This document shows, piece after piece, positions 12,136 through 24,359 of a stretch of 64,000 nt of DNA. The DNA lies in contig JBITNC010000001.1 in the NCBI GenBank assembly GCA_050084985.1, positions 20,398,001 to 20,462,000 on the forward strand. The letters run 5' to 3'. The notes under the pieces were generated by a model that ran no database searches, was not told the origin of the DNA, and saw nothing but the letters and a program-made list of their open reading frames with translations. A program made the translations under genes and the position numbers. Origin of the DNA: Nageia nagi (taxonomy: Eukaryota; Pinophyta). Position 1 is the stretch's first letter; every line of letters starts with the position of its first letter.

Positions 12136-13406
12136 TGTAATATCCCCCTTATGCTTTTAGTGGGACCAATTTGATCATCTTATATTATATTCCCTTCATG
12201 TATTTGCATTCACTATTTTGTAATTCATGATAGGAGTTTAATGGATCATGTGGACTGTACTGTGAGCCCCAAGTGGGACATATCCCTCCTAAGAGGTAGA
12301 TTAGGCATGCTTTGTATTGGAGATCCCATGTTATGGGAATCCCAAGGTAGATTTATTCTTTATCATGTTATATGGCCATCAAGATACTATTGTTAGCTTA
12401 GGGAGGGTACCGTACCCCCATGTTAGCTCGTGAAAGCTCTAAGACCCCCATGTTAGCTCATGAAAGCTCCAAGACCCCCATGTTGCCACTCTAAGTGTTA
12501 AGGGACCCCACATTGGTACTTAATATGGTAATGGCCCTCATGTTGGCATACTACATGATTATGACCCCCATGTTGGTAACTTAAGTGAATTGGGTCCCCT
12601 AAACATCTAACATTGGAATAAAAGAGCTTGGGATGATTTCAAGGTAAGTTATAGATGTGAGAAATGTATAAATAAACACATGAGGTTCATTATAGAACAT
12701 ACTTGATCATTATTCTTCTACACTTCTACCATCAACTAAATAACATATCTTAGCATCCTTGAGAAAGCTTCCTATGTGTGAAGTTTAGAGGGTGTTTTGA
12801 TAGTGGGATCTGACATGTCTACGATTAGGTGGAGAACATGATCCATTTGGTGGCATTATTAGGGCTTCATCTCTACCTTCAATGGTCATCTAAACTTGAG
12901 GAAGACTTGTTCATAAGATAGGTACTTAAGTTATGAGTAGATGGGTCTATTACCTAGTTCAATGGTTCTCAACAATTGTGATTATTTATGTGTTGTTCCC
13001 TAGATTGGCTCCATTGAGGCCAACATTAGCCTTTTAGCTCATTGTACTGAATTGTAATTAGAAAACCCATATTATGCAATATAAGGGTATTTGGATCTCT
13101 ATTGTTATTCTAATATTCATATGATGAGTGTTTGAGACCTTGGAACTATATATCATTATTATAACCATTTGTATTTCACAATTCCGTTGTTCATATCATG
13201 TGTGGTTCATCATTGGGTTTGTAGAGTGTTTATGTGGAGTGTGAGATCTAGCATTAGCATTGTAGGTTGATTGTATGCTTGTAAGTACCTAATGTTGGAA
13301 TAGCTGGGATTTGAAAGAGTTTAGGGAGTGCCCTAAGCTAGCTATGGGATCTATAAGAGGTAGAATAGCTAGGAGTTGAAGGGTTTTGAATTTTTGGATC
13401 ATCACA
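12136..13406 (+). repeat. 3' LTR of the gag-protease element
   Basis: About 1.27 kb, partner of 7802-9042. It carries the CCCCATGTT block at 12410-12605, including a near-perfect tandem pair of GCTCRTGAAAGCTC units. Confidence 0.75.
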
Positions 13407-14284
13407 CACTATGCATCAATCCATAGTATTATTTATTTTTAAATTGTATAAATCATGACATATCAATTGAGGCTAATGGTATTATCAAACAAAACATCAT
13501 TTTTTACATCAATTATAATGTTATGCATTGTATTATATATTGATGTTCTAAGAATAAAATATTTGATGTTATACGAGATGTATATAGCATCATTTATAAC
13601 ATCAAAATAATAGGATATAGGTGATGATAAAGTTTTCTTATTTGCATCATTCATCTTATCAAATAATTTGTGTGTATTCTCTATGCTTTCATTTTTTGCA
13701 TATATGTCTACAACAACATCTAATAAAAAACCAATTTTAAAGAGTCTTTAATATATGTATAAAACCCTTTTGCAATATCTCAATTTGTTGTATGCTTTGA
13801 GGATGCTGGGAAAGGTGAATTCATCTAATGGGACTACTATTAATGTTTATTATATTTAGTGAAATAGTTTCAATAGCTATTAAGGAAAGCCATGTATTTG
13901 GTAACCTAAAATTATTATATTCCATGAGAAGATGTGTCATTCAGTCATGCAATCAAAAATTTCATGGGCATCCACCAAACTTTGTGGGTGTCTACCAAAC
14001 TCCATAAGTGGCTAAAATGTATAATGTGTATTTTGCTTATTACAAAATATAGATACACACTACTCTCTACATTCTTCAAAATGTCTTTAGGTCCTACAGA
14101 CTTGCAAATACCAAAAATGCCCTTATAAAGGGTAAGTTCCTTTATTCACTCAATAGTGGTGTCATACCTCCCATTAAAAATTGACCATCGATCAAGGGAA
14201 TGTATCAATAATCAATAGCATATCATGTGATGATCTATATGCATGATCGGTGTCTTTTATTTTCTTCTTTATTTGACTTGATTC

Positions 14285-14440
14285 ATTATTTGATGTAATC
14301 AATTTGTCAACCAATATTTCAATTAATACATCATATGATATGTCAACTAATACATCAAATAATACATCAATCCATGCATCAATCAATACATAAACCAATG
14401 CATCAAACAATAATCTACCAATACATCAACAAAATTAGTG
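14285..14440 (+). repeat. ACATCA subterminal repeats of CACTA-like copy 1
   Basis: About ten copies of A-C-A-T-C-A or G-C-A-T-C-A with AAT spacers, near the right end. The same kind lies at 25285-25385 in copy 2. The inverse, TGATGT/TGATGC, is scattered near the left end. Open frames here (14192-14410 minus, 14335-14538 plus) are products of the repeat. Confidence 0.55.
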
Positions 14441-14550
14441 TTACATATATTAATATAGACATGCCAAATAGTGATGCATCTTACATCATGGCATCAAAAT
14501 GTAATTTTATAACAAATGGTATTATGCAAAATTGCTAAAATGTAGTAGTG

Positions 14551-14654
14551 ATTGCTACTATTCTAGATGGCTCTCAAATAGTTGAAACTTATTAAATCAT
14601 AAGGTAATTATAAAATAATCTTTCTACTTAATGCAAGTTGCAATTTCTATATCA
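14551..14654 (-). repeat. 5' LTR of the nested element, right remnant
   Basis: This continues 6021-7767 after the CACTA insertion. CTCAAATAGTTGAAACTTATTAAA matches CTCTAAAATAGTTAAAACTTG at about 3934. It ends ATCA. Confidence 0.55.
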
Positions 14655-17600
14655 ATCAATCTTAACTTAAGAAATTATTCAATTGGAAAAAAAAAGAATG
14701 TTGATGCAAGGTAACCATTCTTTAAGATATGGAAATCAAACCTACACAAGCTAGTGTGGCTTAGAGTTTATTTTTCATCTAATTTTATGAATTAGATTAT
14801 TATAAGGTACAATGTACTCAAAAGAGCCTTTCAAATTGGAAAAACCTTCCATATATCTAAAAATGGTAAGTCTCTAGACCTTGCATTTACACATAGGATG
14901 GATTTTGGTTACATGATTGATACTAGGAAGGTAAGCTTCTTCATGGATGATGATGTATTATTTGGCAAAACCTCATTTACCCTAAATTTTATACTTTTAG
15001 GACATGGGCATAATATTACCTTATGAATATTAGTTACATGTTGAGGAAAGATTCTTATGACTAGGTGGATATGGATGTTCATCAATTTATATATAGATTT
15101 TCCTTTTCTTTCCCAAATATATATCACTAGGCCACCTTTTTATGTAATATAATGCATAAAGAATTGACTCAGTGTAAAAACAATTTTTAGGATAGGAAGC
15201 CTCTCATATATATAGGTTAATATTTTTTTATTCATAACATAATTACTCAAACGAAGCAAGATATTTGTAGAGAGATTGAACTATCACTTGGACTAGTAGA
15301 GGGATATATTCATAAATTTATATCAATAATTCATGAGGAATATGAATACTATACTTGGTTTTGTGATCATTTTTTGATGTTGATTTATGCTCAATTAACC
15401 AATACTATTCCTACAATATCCTCTCATTTCCTCAAATTTTTGCATGATAACAAATCTAGAGAAGCAGTACTCTTGGAAGATTCAATTCACATTAGGATGT
15501 ATGGAGGGAAGCTCCAACCTAAATTACTTCAAGTGTTTTATCCAAATTCTATATTATATGAGGAAGCAATTAGGTAAGTATGTGAAAATTTTAATTCTTT
15601 AGTAAAATAGAAATAAGGAAAGAGGAGTTTCATTCAATATACTTGTGAGATTGGTCACTTGACATTCATAAGTGCTTAGTTAGTTTTAGTACAATTTGCA
15701 ATATGGATTATTATTATTTCTTGGAGGTTGTATGGAGGGGTTTTGATCCAAATCAACATTTTGTAACCATTTGGAAAAAGTTGAAGGCATATCTGGTTGA
15801 GCATGAAGTGGATACCTTTGAAGATGAAATTATTGATGCTATCAACAATGGCAAGGACTTAAGAGTAGTGTGGGAGACATATGATCCTAGGAATAGAATT
15901 AAATGTAGAGTGTCCCTAATTGGTTACATATGTCCCAAGTTTGAGGAAGCAAGAAGTGGGACAATGGAAAAAATTTATCTCATAATCAAACTTGTAGACA
16001 TGAGTGTAAGTGAAGAATAAGGTATTATTGATAAAATTAATGAAACACCTAATGAAATGATGATACAATTTGATAAACCAATTTATGAGGTAGCTCACAA
16101 GATTCAAGAGGTTGTTGAAAAGGAGAAGAACCCTACATTATGTTAGGGCTTGATGATTATAGAAAATATTCCTCAATAAATCATTCCATATTAGCCATAT
16201 CAAGTTATAGTAGAGCAATCCAAGAAAATTGACACTTGTTTAACATTGGTGTAATAGACTCAGTTCTTCCCAAGCAAGTTAAGATTGATGATGAATTCAT
16301 GCAAATGCATATGAGAACTATCCAAAAGTTTCATATGAGAGGTTCCATTTTCCCCCTCATCCTTAGATATCACTTTGATTTACAAGGCATTATAGAAGAA
16401 CATGTCACCAAGAAGTTGAAAATAGGGGAGTCTTTATCTATAGTTGTAAGATGCCTAGAGAGATTTTAAAGGCATTTAATAATAAAGAGAAATGATGATG
16501 ATGAGCATCCATTAATTGAACAAGTGAATGAAACCCAAGTAATAATACCCTTATCTTTATCTTCATAAGAGGGGGTAATTATGCAAGAAATGGATGAATT
16601 AGATTAGGTTGGGCCTTCCTCTTCATCAATCCATGTGGAAGAAGTGCCAATTAAAAAAATAGAACATGTACAAGAAGATATGGTGCAACTAGAGAGCACA
16701 AACATTCCCAAAGGTAAATAGTTAGAAGAGCTAAAAGTTTCAACCCCACCTAAATTACACATTAGGATTAGGATCCAAAGCAACAAGTCTAGAATAAACA
16801 ATTCAAGAGGTCATGTTTATGGGATTAGGATCCATGATTGTTGAAGAAATGTTGAATAGTTATGATGAAACTTTTGATAAGATGATTAACATGGTAGTTG
16901 AATTACAAGAAATAGATAAAATGTTATGTTTCATGAACCTTTTATTGAATGAGAAAGCACAAGAGAGAGATACTATATAAAAAAGTTATCAACATTTTGG
17001 TAGAATAGTTATGAGTATACATGATAAAAAATGCTAGAATTTCCCTTTACTTTTGGTGAGAAAATGTTTGTGCTTCAAGACTTTGACCTACTTAAAATAA
17101 ATTGAAAAAGTATATTACTTAAAATCTAGCTAAGGTCAAAGATCTAAATGATAAATTGGATAAGACAAGTGTCAAACTAATAGAAAAGCCAACCAAGGAG
17201 GATTTTGTAACACATGTGAAAGGCATGAAAACTCAACTACTATCCTTTTCAAAATATGATATTAAACTTTAGCAACAAAGTACCAAAATATGGAGTAAAG
17301 TAGCCAAAATGGATAAATGCATCAACAAAAATGGAGTATGGGTGTCTGACACCAAGGTGGAGGTATTTAAATGGTATAAGGGATACATCATGTTCCTAAT
17401 TTTCAACTTCCTAAATGGAATCTCTTGGCACAAGTGGTTGAGCTAGTGAAAGAGACACCTTGAGCATGTTTAAAGTTGGTGGTGGAAGCATATTTTTGAA
17501 ATAATTAGTAGTGGGAGCATCATTTTGTGATAACATCTTTTTGAAATAGGATCAACAAGTTGAAAATAATTATGTTCCTTTTTGTCTACAAATACAAGAA

Positions 17601-18494
17601 CACAATTGAGGATAAAGGGTCTTTTTTAGTTTCTTAATTTGGCTAGAAAGGTAATCTATATGTGCTCTCTTTTTGTTTGTTTAGTTATTTTTCTTTATTT
17701 TTCACCTCTATTCTCCCATACATTCTAAGTTAGATTATTTATGCATGTTATAGGGAAATCATCAAGCTATAGGTTATTCAATTCATGGATATTCTCTATA
17801 GATCTATAATAGAATAGTTATTTTTAAGATAGGGTTGTATTTTAATTTTTATTTACATGTACTATATCAAGGATAAGACCATGATTTCAATTATTGTAAT
17901 TCTCTTTGTTGAATGTACAAGAAAGTATTGATCTATTCTAAAACTAAGTTCTATTCTTAATGAAAATGATGATGCCCTTATTGGTTCATTTCTTATGTCA
18001 TGTATGAATGTCTTTTGTTCCAATTATTGAATGTTACATCATTTTAATATTTAATAACTATTTATTCAACACTTGTGTGTTTATCTATTACATGTTTTGA
18101 ATGGATTAATGTATAAATGCTTTAATCCTTTATATTTAAGTTTTTATCAATTATTTATGACTTTGTACCCAAATTGTGAATGAGAGAACTGGTCTACTTG
18201 TTAGTTTAAGTTATTTTTCTTCAAAATAAGCCAATTTGTGTTTTAATAAATAAAATGAATAGGAAATACTGATAAGTTCATTCAAGAGAAATGAAAAAAT
18301 CTTAATTCATCTCATTAGAAATTTACATTACTAGGCATTAAATTAGAGTATATATATTCTATGGGATGTGGAATTTAGCCCAAAATGTAGAGCATAGCCA
18401 AGCATTCTCATATATTTATTGATACCAAGGGGATTTCATACTTAGTGATTCTAGTTTGATGAAAATCAAAGGGGTGTGAAATCTTTTCACAATA
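14655..18494 (+). repeat. 5' LTR of the large gypsy element, right part
   Basis: It is collinear with 26942-30749 over 3.8 kb. Landmarks are GGGTGTGAAATCTTTTCACA at the end (GGGTGTGAAATCTTGTCACA in the other LTR) and the shared coding-like segment. Similarity stops at CACAATA, with only a weak short resemblance further on. Confidence 0.6.
14690..17440 (+). pseudogene. LTR-borne gene of unknown function, copy in 5' LTR
   Basis: A broken reading frame of roughly 900 codons lies inside the LTR and is collinear with 26960-29720. The clearest stretches are 15374-15577, 15703-16020 and 16236-16469. Shared residues with the other copy include TNTIPxISSHF, RMYxGKxQPKL, WKKLKAYLVEHEVD and NGKDLR. The C-terminal third is Lys-rich and could be coiled coil. 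I recognise no domain: no RT, integrase, protease, zinc knuckle or RNase H motif. Its start lies far closer to the LTR TATA box than gag does. It could be an accessory ORF or a captured host gene. Many stops and frame shifts break it. Confidence 0.45.
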
Positions 18495-18499
18495 TATTT

Positions 18500-18511
18500 T
18501 GGTTTCATTTC
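18500..18511 (+). other. Possible PBS of the large gypsy element
   Basis: TGGTTTCATTTC, 5 bases past the LTR end, matches TGGTATCAGAGC at 8 of 12 positions. It is weak alone but in the expected place. Confidence 0.3.
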
Positions 18512-18858
18512 CAAGTACAAATTTATTGCTTATCAAATTTATCTTACTAGAATAATACAAGAACATAGAAAACCTAGTACTAAGTATGGTACTAGTGACT
18601 CTACATAGACTAGTTGTTGAATAATTCATCAAAGTGGCCAATAATAAGAGGTGAGGTTCCACTTTGTTCTCAAAAGTATCTGAACCTAATGTATTTTTCA
18701 AAATAAAGGTTTTGACTTAGCAACTTCTTGATTCAAATCCAAGTACTAGACTTGGAGCAAGTTCTCTATCTACTACTCTAGGATCTAGTCTTCATACCAT
18801 GCCTCTTGTTATACTAAATTCACCTATATCATAGTTTAACCTCAATCAAAAATTTGTA

Positions 18859-19890
18859 ATGGACAATATATGGAGGTATAGGTATTTTGACCTTAATCAA
18901 TGGAATCCACCAAATGGGTTCCTTTATAAAATGGTAAAATATTTAATTATCTTTGAGGGAAATAATGTAGTAATTGGTAAAGAGCATATCAAGTTATTTA
19001 TCCAAGATCTAGATGTTCTTAATGTTGAGGATGAATATGTAGTCCTTAAAATGTATTATCATATTCTTATTAAGGATGAAAGGGAGTGGATTCAATCCTT
19101 ACTCGCTACTTCAATAGCTTCATATGATAGGATGGAGAAATTATTCTTAGCCAAGTATGGGGAAAAAAAGAATGAGCAATTAATATTGAATAAGTTAGAA
19201 ACAATCAAGAAGAAAAGTAATGAATCCATCAATGAGTTTAATTAGAGATTTGTTAAGCTTGCAAATAAACTACCCATAGATGTTAGGTCTAATAATGTAC
19301 AATCCATCATATATTACAAGCAAGATTTTCTTGATGACATTACATATGAGTTAAGAAATTGGAGAGATCAAGCTTTGCAAGAATGCATGAATACAACACT
19401 AGATATTGATAAGGAAATGATAGGGGATAGTAAAGTAAAACTATAGTACTTAGAGTCAATAGTTGAGAGGAAACCCAAGAGGACTAAGATTCCTCCTCCA
19501 TCTATAGAAGAACCTAAACCATTTATTAAGATGTATAAGCAAGTGTTAGATACACTCTTTAACATGAACAATAAGATGTATTGATTGGAAAGAGATAAAT
19601 CTCAACAATATTAGAGGTCATATTATCCATAGGATCAACCCAATAAACTTGAAGCATCCTCAAACAATAATGATGGAAATGTTCCTTTTAAGAAATTTGT
19701 TAATGCACCTTGTAAAGCTAACATGAAATATAAAGAGGTACAAAAAGATATGAATGTTATACCTAATACTTTTCCTAACATAATATTGAACCAAATTGCT
19801 TCCTATTACTATCTTGTTCATGAAATTCCTCATAACCCTAAGCAATATCATATTTACTTGAACCAGATGATAAAGAAAGAAAACTAAGTT
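18859..19890 (+). pseudogene. gag of the large Tat-like gypsy element
   Basis: The first 128 codons (18859-19245) are open, and the frame extends upstream through one stop. The order is FDLNQWNPPNGFLYKMVKYL, then HIKLFIQDLDVLNVEDEYVVLKM, then REWIQSLLATSIASYDRMEKLF, then YGEKKNEQLILNKLETIKK. This is the familiar layout of plant gypsy gag. After further stops, a segment near 19800-19860 reads YYYLVHEIPHNPKQYHIYLNQM. Its spacing fits a CCHC knuckle with Cys replaced by Tyr at two positions, which TGT/TGC to TAT/TAC would give. The protein would assemble the particle. It is non-functional here. Confidence 0.6.
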
Positions 19891-19959
19891 GAAAAAGAAG
19901 AGCCTAAGGTAAATTGCATTTAGAATGTGCATGATGAGAATAGTGAGATGAGTTTCCAA

Positions 19960-21900
19960 GATGATATGGATACTACTCAATTTTTTTATTCAAAATACCA
20001 TGGGTACCAATCCATCCATTAAAAAAGTGAAACAAGATTTGCCAGCAATCTTGCTCACTAAAAATAAGAAGGTGATTACTAATTTAGTAAACAATGTGAA
20101 TGCTACCAAACTTAAAAATAGGGAGATATTAGATGAGATAGTAAAATAACATGTTAAGAAAAAAACCCTTAAGGGTGTTTTGTGTTTAATATCTCAATCT
20201 TCATCAATTCAAAACACAAATCTTCCACCTATCTCTCAAGCTAAACCCTTACAATAAGATGAATAAAATCTTGAAGAGAAGAATATTATAAGATTAAGAG
20301 GAATATGTTTGATCTTGGAAGTTAGATTATAAAGCTTAAAGTTTCAATTTTCCATATAAGAGCTAATGTTAATTTCAAAGTATAGGAGCTAATTATGCAA
20401 GCAATTTAAGTTCTTGGATGAAACTATTTTATAATATCTTAAAACTCATGCCAAATGTTTCAATGATAATGATCCCAATAGGATCAAGTAGTTTTATCTT
20501 ACTCTCAAGTATGATGATAATGATTATCATTATTATATCCATAATTTATCACTATATTCTCAAGCAATAGTCAATGTCATGCCAAAAAGGGTAGCTAATG
20601 TGCTTAGACTAACTTGCACTCATGATTTCCCACCTATGTTTGTTATGGATAATAGGGATATGTAGACTCTTTGGCTGGTCAAGGATGTTCTTGATTACTT
20701 AGATAAATTCAATTATAAGAGAACACTCATGGATTTGGTTATTATGGATGTTAAACCCTATTTTTCTATCTTTTTTATCTAGATATTTTGGTAGCACCTT
20801 AGGGGGAACCATATAGTTAGATTGGTCTTTTTCCACTATACATATGATTGATGGAACCATAAAAACACTATATAAAGAGTCCTATAAAAGAGTTTCCATA
20901 AAATTTTAGCCATAAGAAGGTATATAATTCAACTATGTAACTAAAGCATCAGTACCATCTTGTAAGCATGGCCATGGTATTTATATCATATGGCATTCCC
21001 CTGAGATGAGAGATGAAGGTTGGGTGATAATGCAAGATGAATTTTTTTAGTATATTCCTCTTGAAATTATAGAACAAGCTAACCAAAATACTAAGGAATT
21101 ATTGAAAAATATGTTGTGGAATCTATTCTTTAATGAAGCTAAATCTCAGTATGGTTATTGTGTTAACATTCTATTGCAAGATGTGAAGAGTTATTTTCTA
21201 AGCATTCCATACAAATTAGAATTTCCACTTACAAATAAAATTGAAAATTATAAGCATTACTACTTGGTCTAAGCAATGTAAGAGAATTGGGGATACAACA
21301 TTTGCAATAATTTAGTGATGTATTATTGATAATTAAAAAAGTTAGAGGTACATATAAGGCTAAACATCTAAGTTTGAATCAATACAAGAAATTTGTTCTT
21401 GATGAAATCGATTATTTTTTCATTTAATATTTTTTTATACCAATAGTGCTATATCATATGTCTGACCTATTAGCAATAGCTTCTTCTAGAATAGAACTTC
21501 AAGATATAGATCAAACATTAATGAATGATCATAATATAGTGTTTATTTACAATACTTTTGTTCCTGATAATATTATCTATTTACAAGATTTTAAAGATAA
21601 TATCCAAATAGGGAATTTATAAAAGTGGAAGCTTGGTTTGAAAACCTTATTTTTTATGGGGAATGTAAATAATTCTTATATGATAAAATATGTTTCCCAA
21701 AGGAAGTTATGCAACTAAAAAATGAACTCCATTCCTATAGGTTTGGTAAGCCTAGATTCCCTATATAATGATTTTTAGAGAGCTTATGCCCATGCTCTAG
21801 AACAAGGCCATACAAAATATGAAACTATTGACATTAGTGTTTCAAAATACAATCAAACAAATAATTTAAAAATCAATTCTAAGATTGTGCTAGAATGGGT
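19960..21900 (+). pseudogene. Degenerate gag-pol linker / protease region
   Basis: This lies between gag and RT, where Tat-like elements have protease and a spacer. It keeps scattered open stretches (19961-20149, and around 20590-20780 and 21430-21600), but I cannot find a clear D-[ST]-G protease site. Collinearity is the only support. Confidence 0.3.
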
Positions 21901-21929
21901 GGGCATATACTCATAATTCTTAAAGAAAA

Positions 21930-22740
21930 ATAAAGATTTTTTTCTTGGGATTATAATAAATTGAGGACCTTTGACACCAATATCCTTACTCATATAATTC
22001 CATTGAAATTAGAGGGAATACCTTTTAGATAGAAATAGAGGAATTACAATCCTACTTTGTACCCATTGATGCAAAATGAGATTAAAAAAATGATAGATGC
22101 TAAAATAATTAATTCCATAAGATTCTCCTTATGGATTTCAAACCTAGTTCTAGTAAGAAAGAAGAATGGGGAAATAAGATTATTTGTGGAATTAAAAAAT
22201 TTAAATAAAAGTTTCTTAAAGGATAATTACCCATTACCAAATATGGAACAATTTTTACAAGCTATGGTGGGGATCTCAATTTTCTCTTTGCTAGATGGAT
22301 TCTCAAGGTTCAATCAAATTAAGGTTTAGAAAGAGGAAAGGTACATGAATAATTTCATCACACCATGGGGTACTTATCAATACAATAGGATGCCATTTGG
22401 TCTAACCAATGCTGGATAAATTTTCCAAAGAGCCATGGATGCCATTTTTAGAAAGATCATATTTAAAATATTGTAGTCTACTTGGATGACCTCACAGTCT
22501 TCTTAAATGATCATCATAGACATATAAATGAGTTAGATTTCATTTTTAAGATATGTTAAGAATTCAAAGTGTAATTAAATACAAACAAGTGTGTCCTTGC
22601 TATGAATCAAGGAGAATTGCTTGGGCATATTATCTCAAAGGAAGGTATATAAATTGATACTAATAAAATTAAGGTAATTCTATAATTATAGCCTCCACAT
22701 AGTTTGAAAGAGGTGAGATCATTTTTCAAAAAACAATTAA
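21930..22740 (+). pseudogene. Reverse transcriptase of the large gypsy element
   Basis: A pre-RT segment near 22020 (RNYNPTLYPLMQNEIKKM) leads into the open frame 22057-22329. It contains AKIINSIRFSLWISNLVLV, RKKNGEIRLFVELKNLN, DNYPLPNMEQ and LLDGFSRFNQI in family order. Then come FITPWGTYQYNRMPFGLTNAG and, in another frame, the catalytic box YLDD at 22479-22490 and LLGHIISKEGI. So fingers, palm and active site are all represented, but stops and at least one frame shift near 22470 separate them. RT copies the element RNA into DNA. The wording is closest to plant Tat/Athila-type RT, judged by eye. Confidence 0.75.
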
Positions 22741-22799
22741 TTTCATTAGAAGATTCATCCTATATTTTGCTCAAATAACATTACTAATCAATAAAATGA

Positions 22800-23290
22800 T
22801 CATAAAATATGGAAATATCAAGTGGAAAGAGTAAAACTTGTTATCCTTTGAAAAAAATCAAGCAAGATATTACTTATGATCCTATGTTGGTAAGTACCAA
22901 TCCATCTCAACCATTTAATTTATTTACCTATGCTACCAAGGATACAATAGTTGTTTTTCTATCTCAAAAAAATACTAAAGTTCATGAAAATCCAATTTCT
23001 TTATGAGTACAACATTGAAAGGAGCCAAATTAAATTACACTTTGGTTAAAAAACATACTTATGCTATAATTAAATGCTTAGAACACTTCAGGTCCATTAT
23101 TAGGTCTTATTCAATCAAATTCCATATTCCTTTCTCAAGCATTAAAGATATTTTATCTCAACAAGAGTATTTAGGAATACTTTTCAAATGGATGATAAAG
23201 ATGTTACAATATGATGTGGATTTTCATATCACTCATATCTTCAAAGGCTAGAGTCTAGCTAAAACATTAGCAAATGAAAATATAGATGAT
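22800..23290 (+). pseudogene. RNase H of the large gypsy element
   Basis: Two adjoining frames, 22809-23006 and 23003-23251, give one domain after a small frame change. The order is DPMLVSTNPSQPFNLFTYAT, HENPISLMSTTLKGAKLNY, KHTYAIIKCLEHFRSIIRS, then a QQEYLGILFKWMIKMLQYDV end. This matches the RT-linked RNase H of plant gypsy elements. It would degrade RNA in the RNA-DNA hybrid. A stop follows at KG*SLAKTLA. Confidence 0.65.
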
Positions 23291-23389
23291 AAGGAAGTAT
23301 GATACCAACAAATAAGTATAGGTTAGGAACAAAATCACATAGGAAACTCTCCTTGGTGTCATAAAAAAAAAATTATTTGAGGAACCTAT

Positions 23390-24359
23390 AGCTTCCTAAA
23401 GATATGTCCAAATCAAAGAGAAGGCCACTGAAACAACATGTTGAAAGGCATGTTATATATCAGGATGAACTTTACTATAGACACCCCCAAGGTTCTTTAT
23501 TAAGGTGTGTTCAAGAACATGAAATACAATCCATTATTGAATAATATTACCAAGGTATATGTGGTGGACACTATGTTGGTAAGGTCACTATGAAGAAAAT
23601 CATGAGGGTAGGTTATTATTTTCCTACCTTATTATCTACCATGCATAACTACATAAACTATTTTCATGCTATAAAGTATTTTCTAGAAAAGAAAGATTGC
23701 CAATCATGCTCCTTAAGCTAGTTGAATTTGAGGATCCATTCATGCAATGGGGGTTAGACATGATTAGAGAGATTAACCCAAATTATTCAATTGGTCATAA
23801 AGGGATAATCACAACTAAATATTTCACTAATTCAATAGAAGAAATTCCATTAAGATCCTCTACAACTCTTATTGTCATGAATTTCATGGAAGATAATATA
23901 ATTTGTAGATATGAGATCTCAAGAAAGCTAGAGAGTAGTAATGGAGCATATTTTTACAACTTTAAAAATGATTGAATTTTGTAACAAGTATCATATTGAT
24001 CTAAGCCATTATATTAACTATTATCCATAAGGGAATGGTTTAGCTAAAGAATCTAGTAATATGTTTCTTACAAGGATAAAAAGGAAATTGAAAAAAAAAA
24101 TGAAAGAGCATGGCACACATAATTGAAATATGCAATCTAGGTTGATAGGATATCAATAAAAAGGGGATAAAAAAACCATAATATGAGATAGTATATGGTA
24201 ATGAGGATTTGCTTCCACTAGATATAAAATAAAGGGTACTAAAACTTATGATTAAAAAAGAGGAACACTTTAATCCATTACAAAAAAGGTTGAATGACCT
24301 GGTAGAGTTGTAAGAAATAAGGAGAAGGGCATTTATCACATTTGTAGACCAAGCTATGA
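23390..24359 (+). pseudogene. Integrase of the large gypsy element, N-terminal and core part
   Basis: Pieces are in three frames. First comes an RPLKQHVERHVIYQDEL-like start, then GGHYVGKVTMKKIMRVGYYF (the part holding the zinc-binding histidines), then 23697-23975 with FMQWGLDMIREINP. Family members have G-x-D near there, and the Asp is kept. After the core a YYP-x-GNGLAKES segment keeps the Glu of the catalytic triad region. Integrase inserts the DNA copy into the chromosome. The gene is cut by the CACTA-like transposon at 24360. Confidence 0.6.

Larger units (their letters stand above)
7802..13406 (+). mobile_element. Gag-protease-only LTR retrotransposon (TR-GAG type)
   Basis: LTRs are 7802-9042 and 12136-13406, starting TGTGATGTCCCC or TGTAATATCCCC. 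Target duplications are cacca (7797-7801) and cacta (13407-13411); the corresponding site in CACTA copy 2 is tacca at 24389-24393. A degenerate initiator-tRNA-Met PBS follows the left LTR and a polypurine tract precedes the right. The 3.1-kb interior has gag and protease remains, then about 0.8 kb with no RT or integrase. LTR-bounded elements with gag but no pol are known in plants as TR-GAG. An alternative is a deleted full-length chromovirus-like element. Confidence 0.75.
7768..14550. mobile_element. CACTA-like DNA transposon, non-autonomous, copy 1
   Basis: The ends read CACTATTGAGTTTTAGC and, inverted, CACTACTACATTTTAGC. The inverted similarity continues to about 40 bp with GCATCA(C/T)ACCAT. 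Without the LTR element inside, it is about 1.17 kb, close to the 1.14 kb of copy 2 (24360-25501). The uninterrupted target is at about 3917-3925. Flanking triplets act and att could be a 3-bp duplication with one change, as expected for CACTA (EnSpm) elements. Interior short ACATCA/TGATGT repeats in both orientations fit the subterminal repeats of that superfamily. No transposase is encoded, so it is a deletion derivative. Superfamily assignment rests on termini only. Confidence 0.55.
2282..14654 (-). mobile_element. Non-coding LTR retrotransposon (LARD-like), nested in gypsy LTR
   Basis: Two direct repeats of about 1.75 kb flank a core of only 2.0 kb. LTR copies are 2282-4018 and 6021-7767 plus 14551-14654, starting TGTTKATCCAAAAAATG and ending ACA or ATCA. 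The flanks attag and atcaa compare with attaa at the uninterrupted site 26937-26941, a decayed 5-bp target duplication. TTTTTTCCCCTTTAC just inside the left LTR is the complement of a polypurine tract, so the element reads on the minus strand. I recognise no gag or pol in the core, so it must have depended on other elements. A later CACTA-like insertion splits the right-hand LTR. Confidence 0.6.

Noticed and set aside
14192-14538. Open frames with repeating D-V-L-x-D and H-Q-x-I-H residues
   Set aside because: They come from the ACATCA subterminal repeats of the CACTA-like element, in both strands at once.
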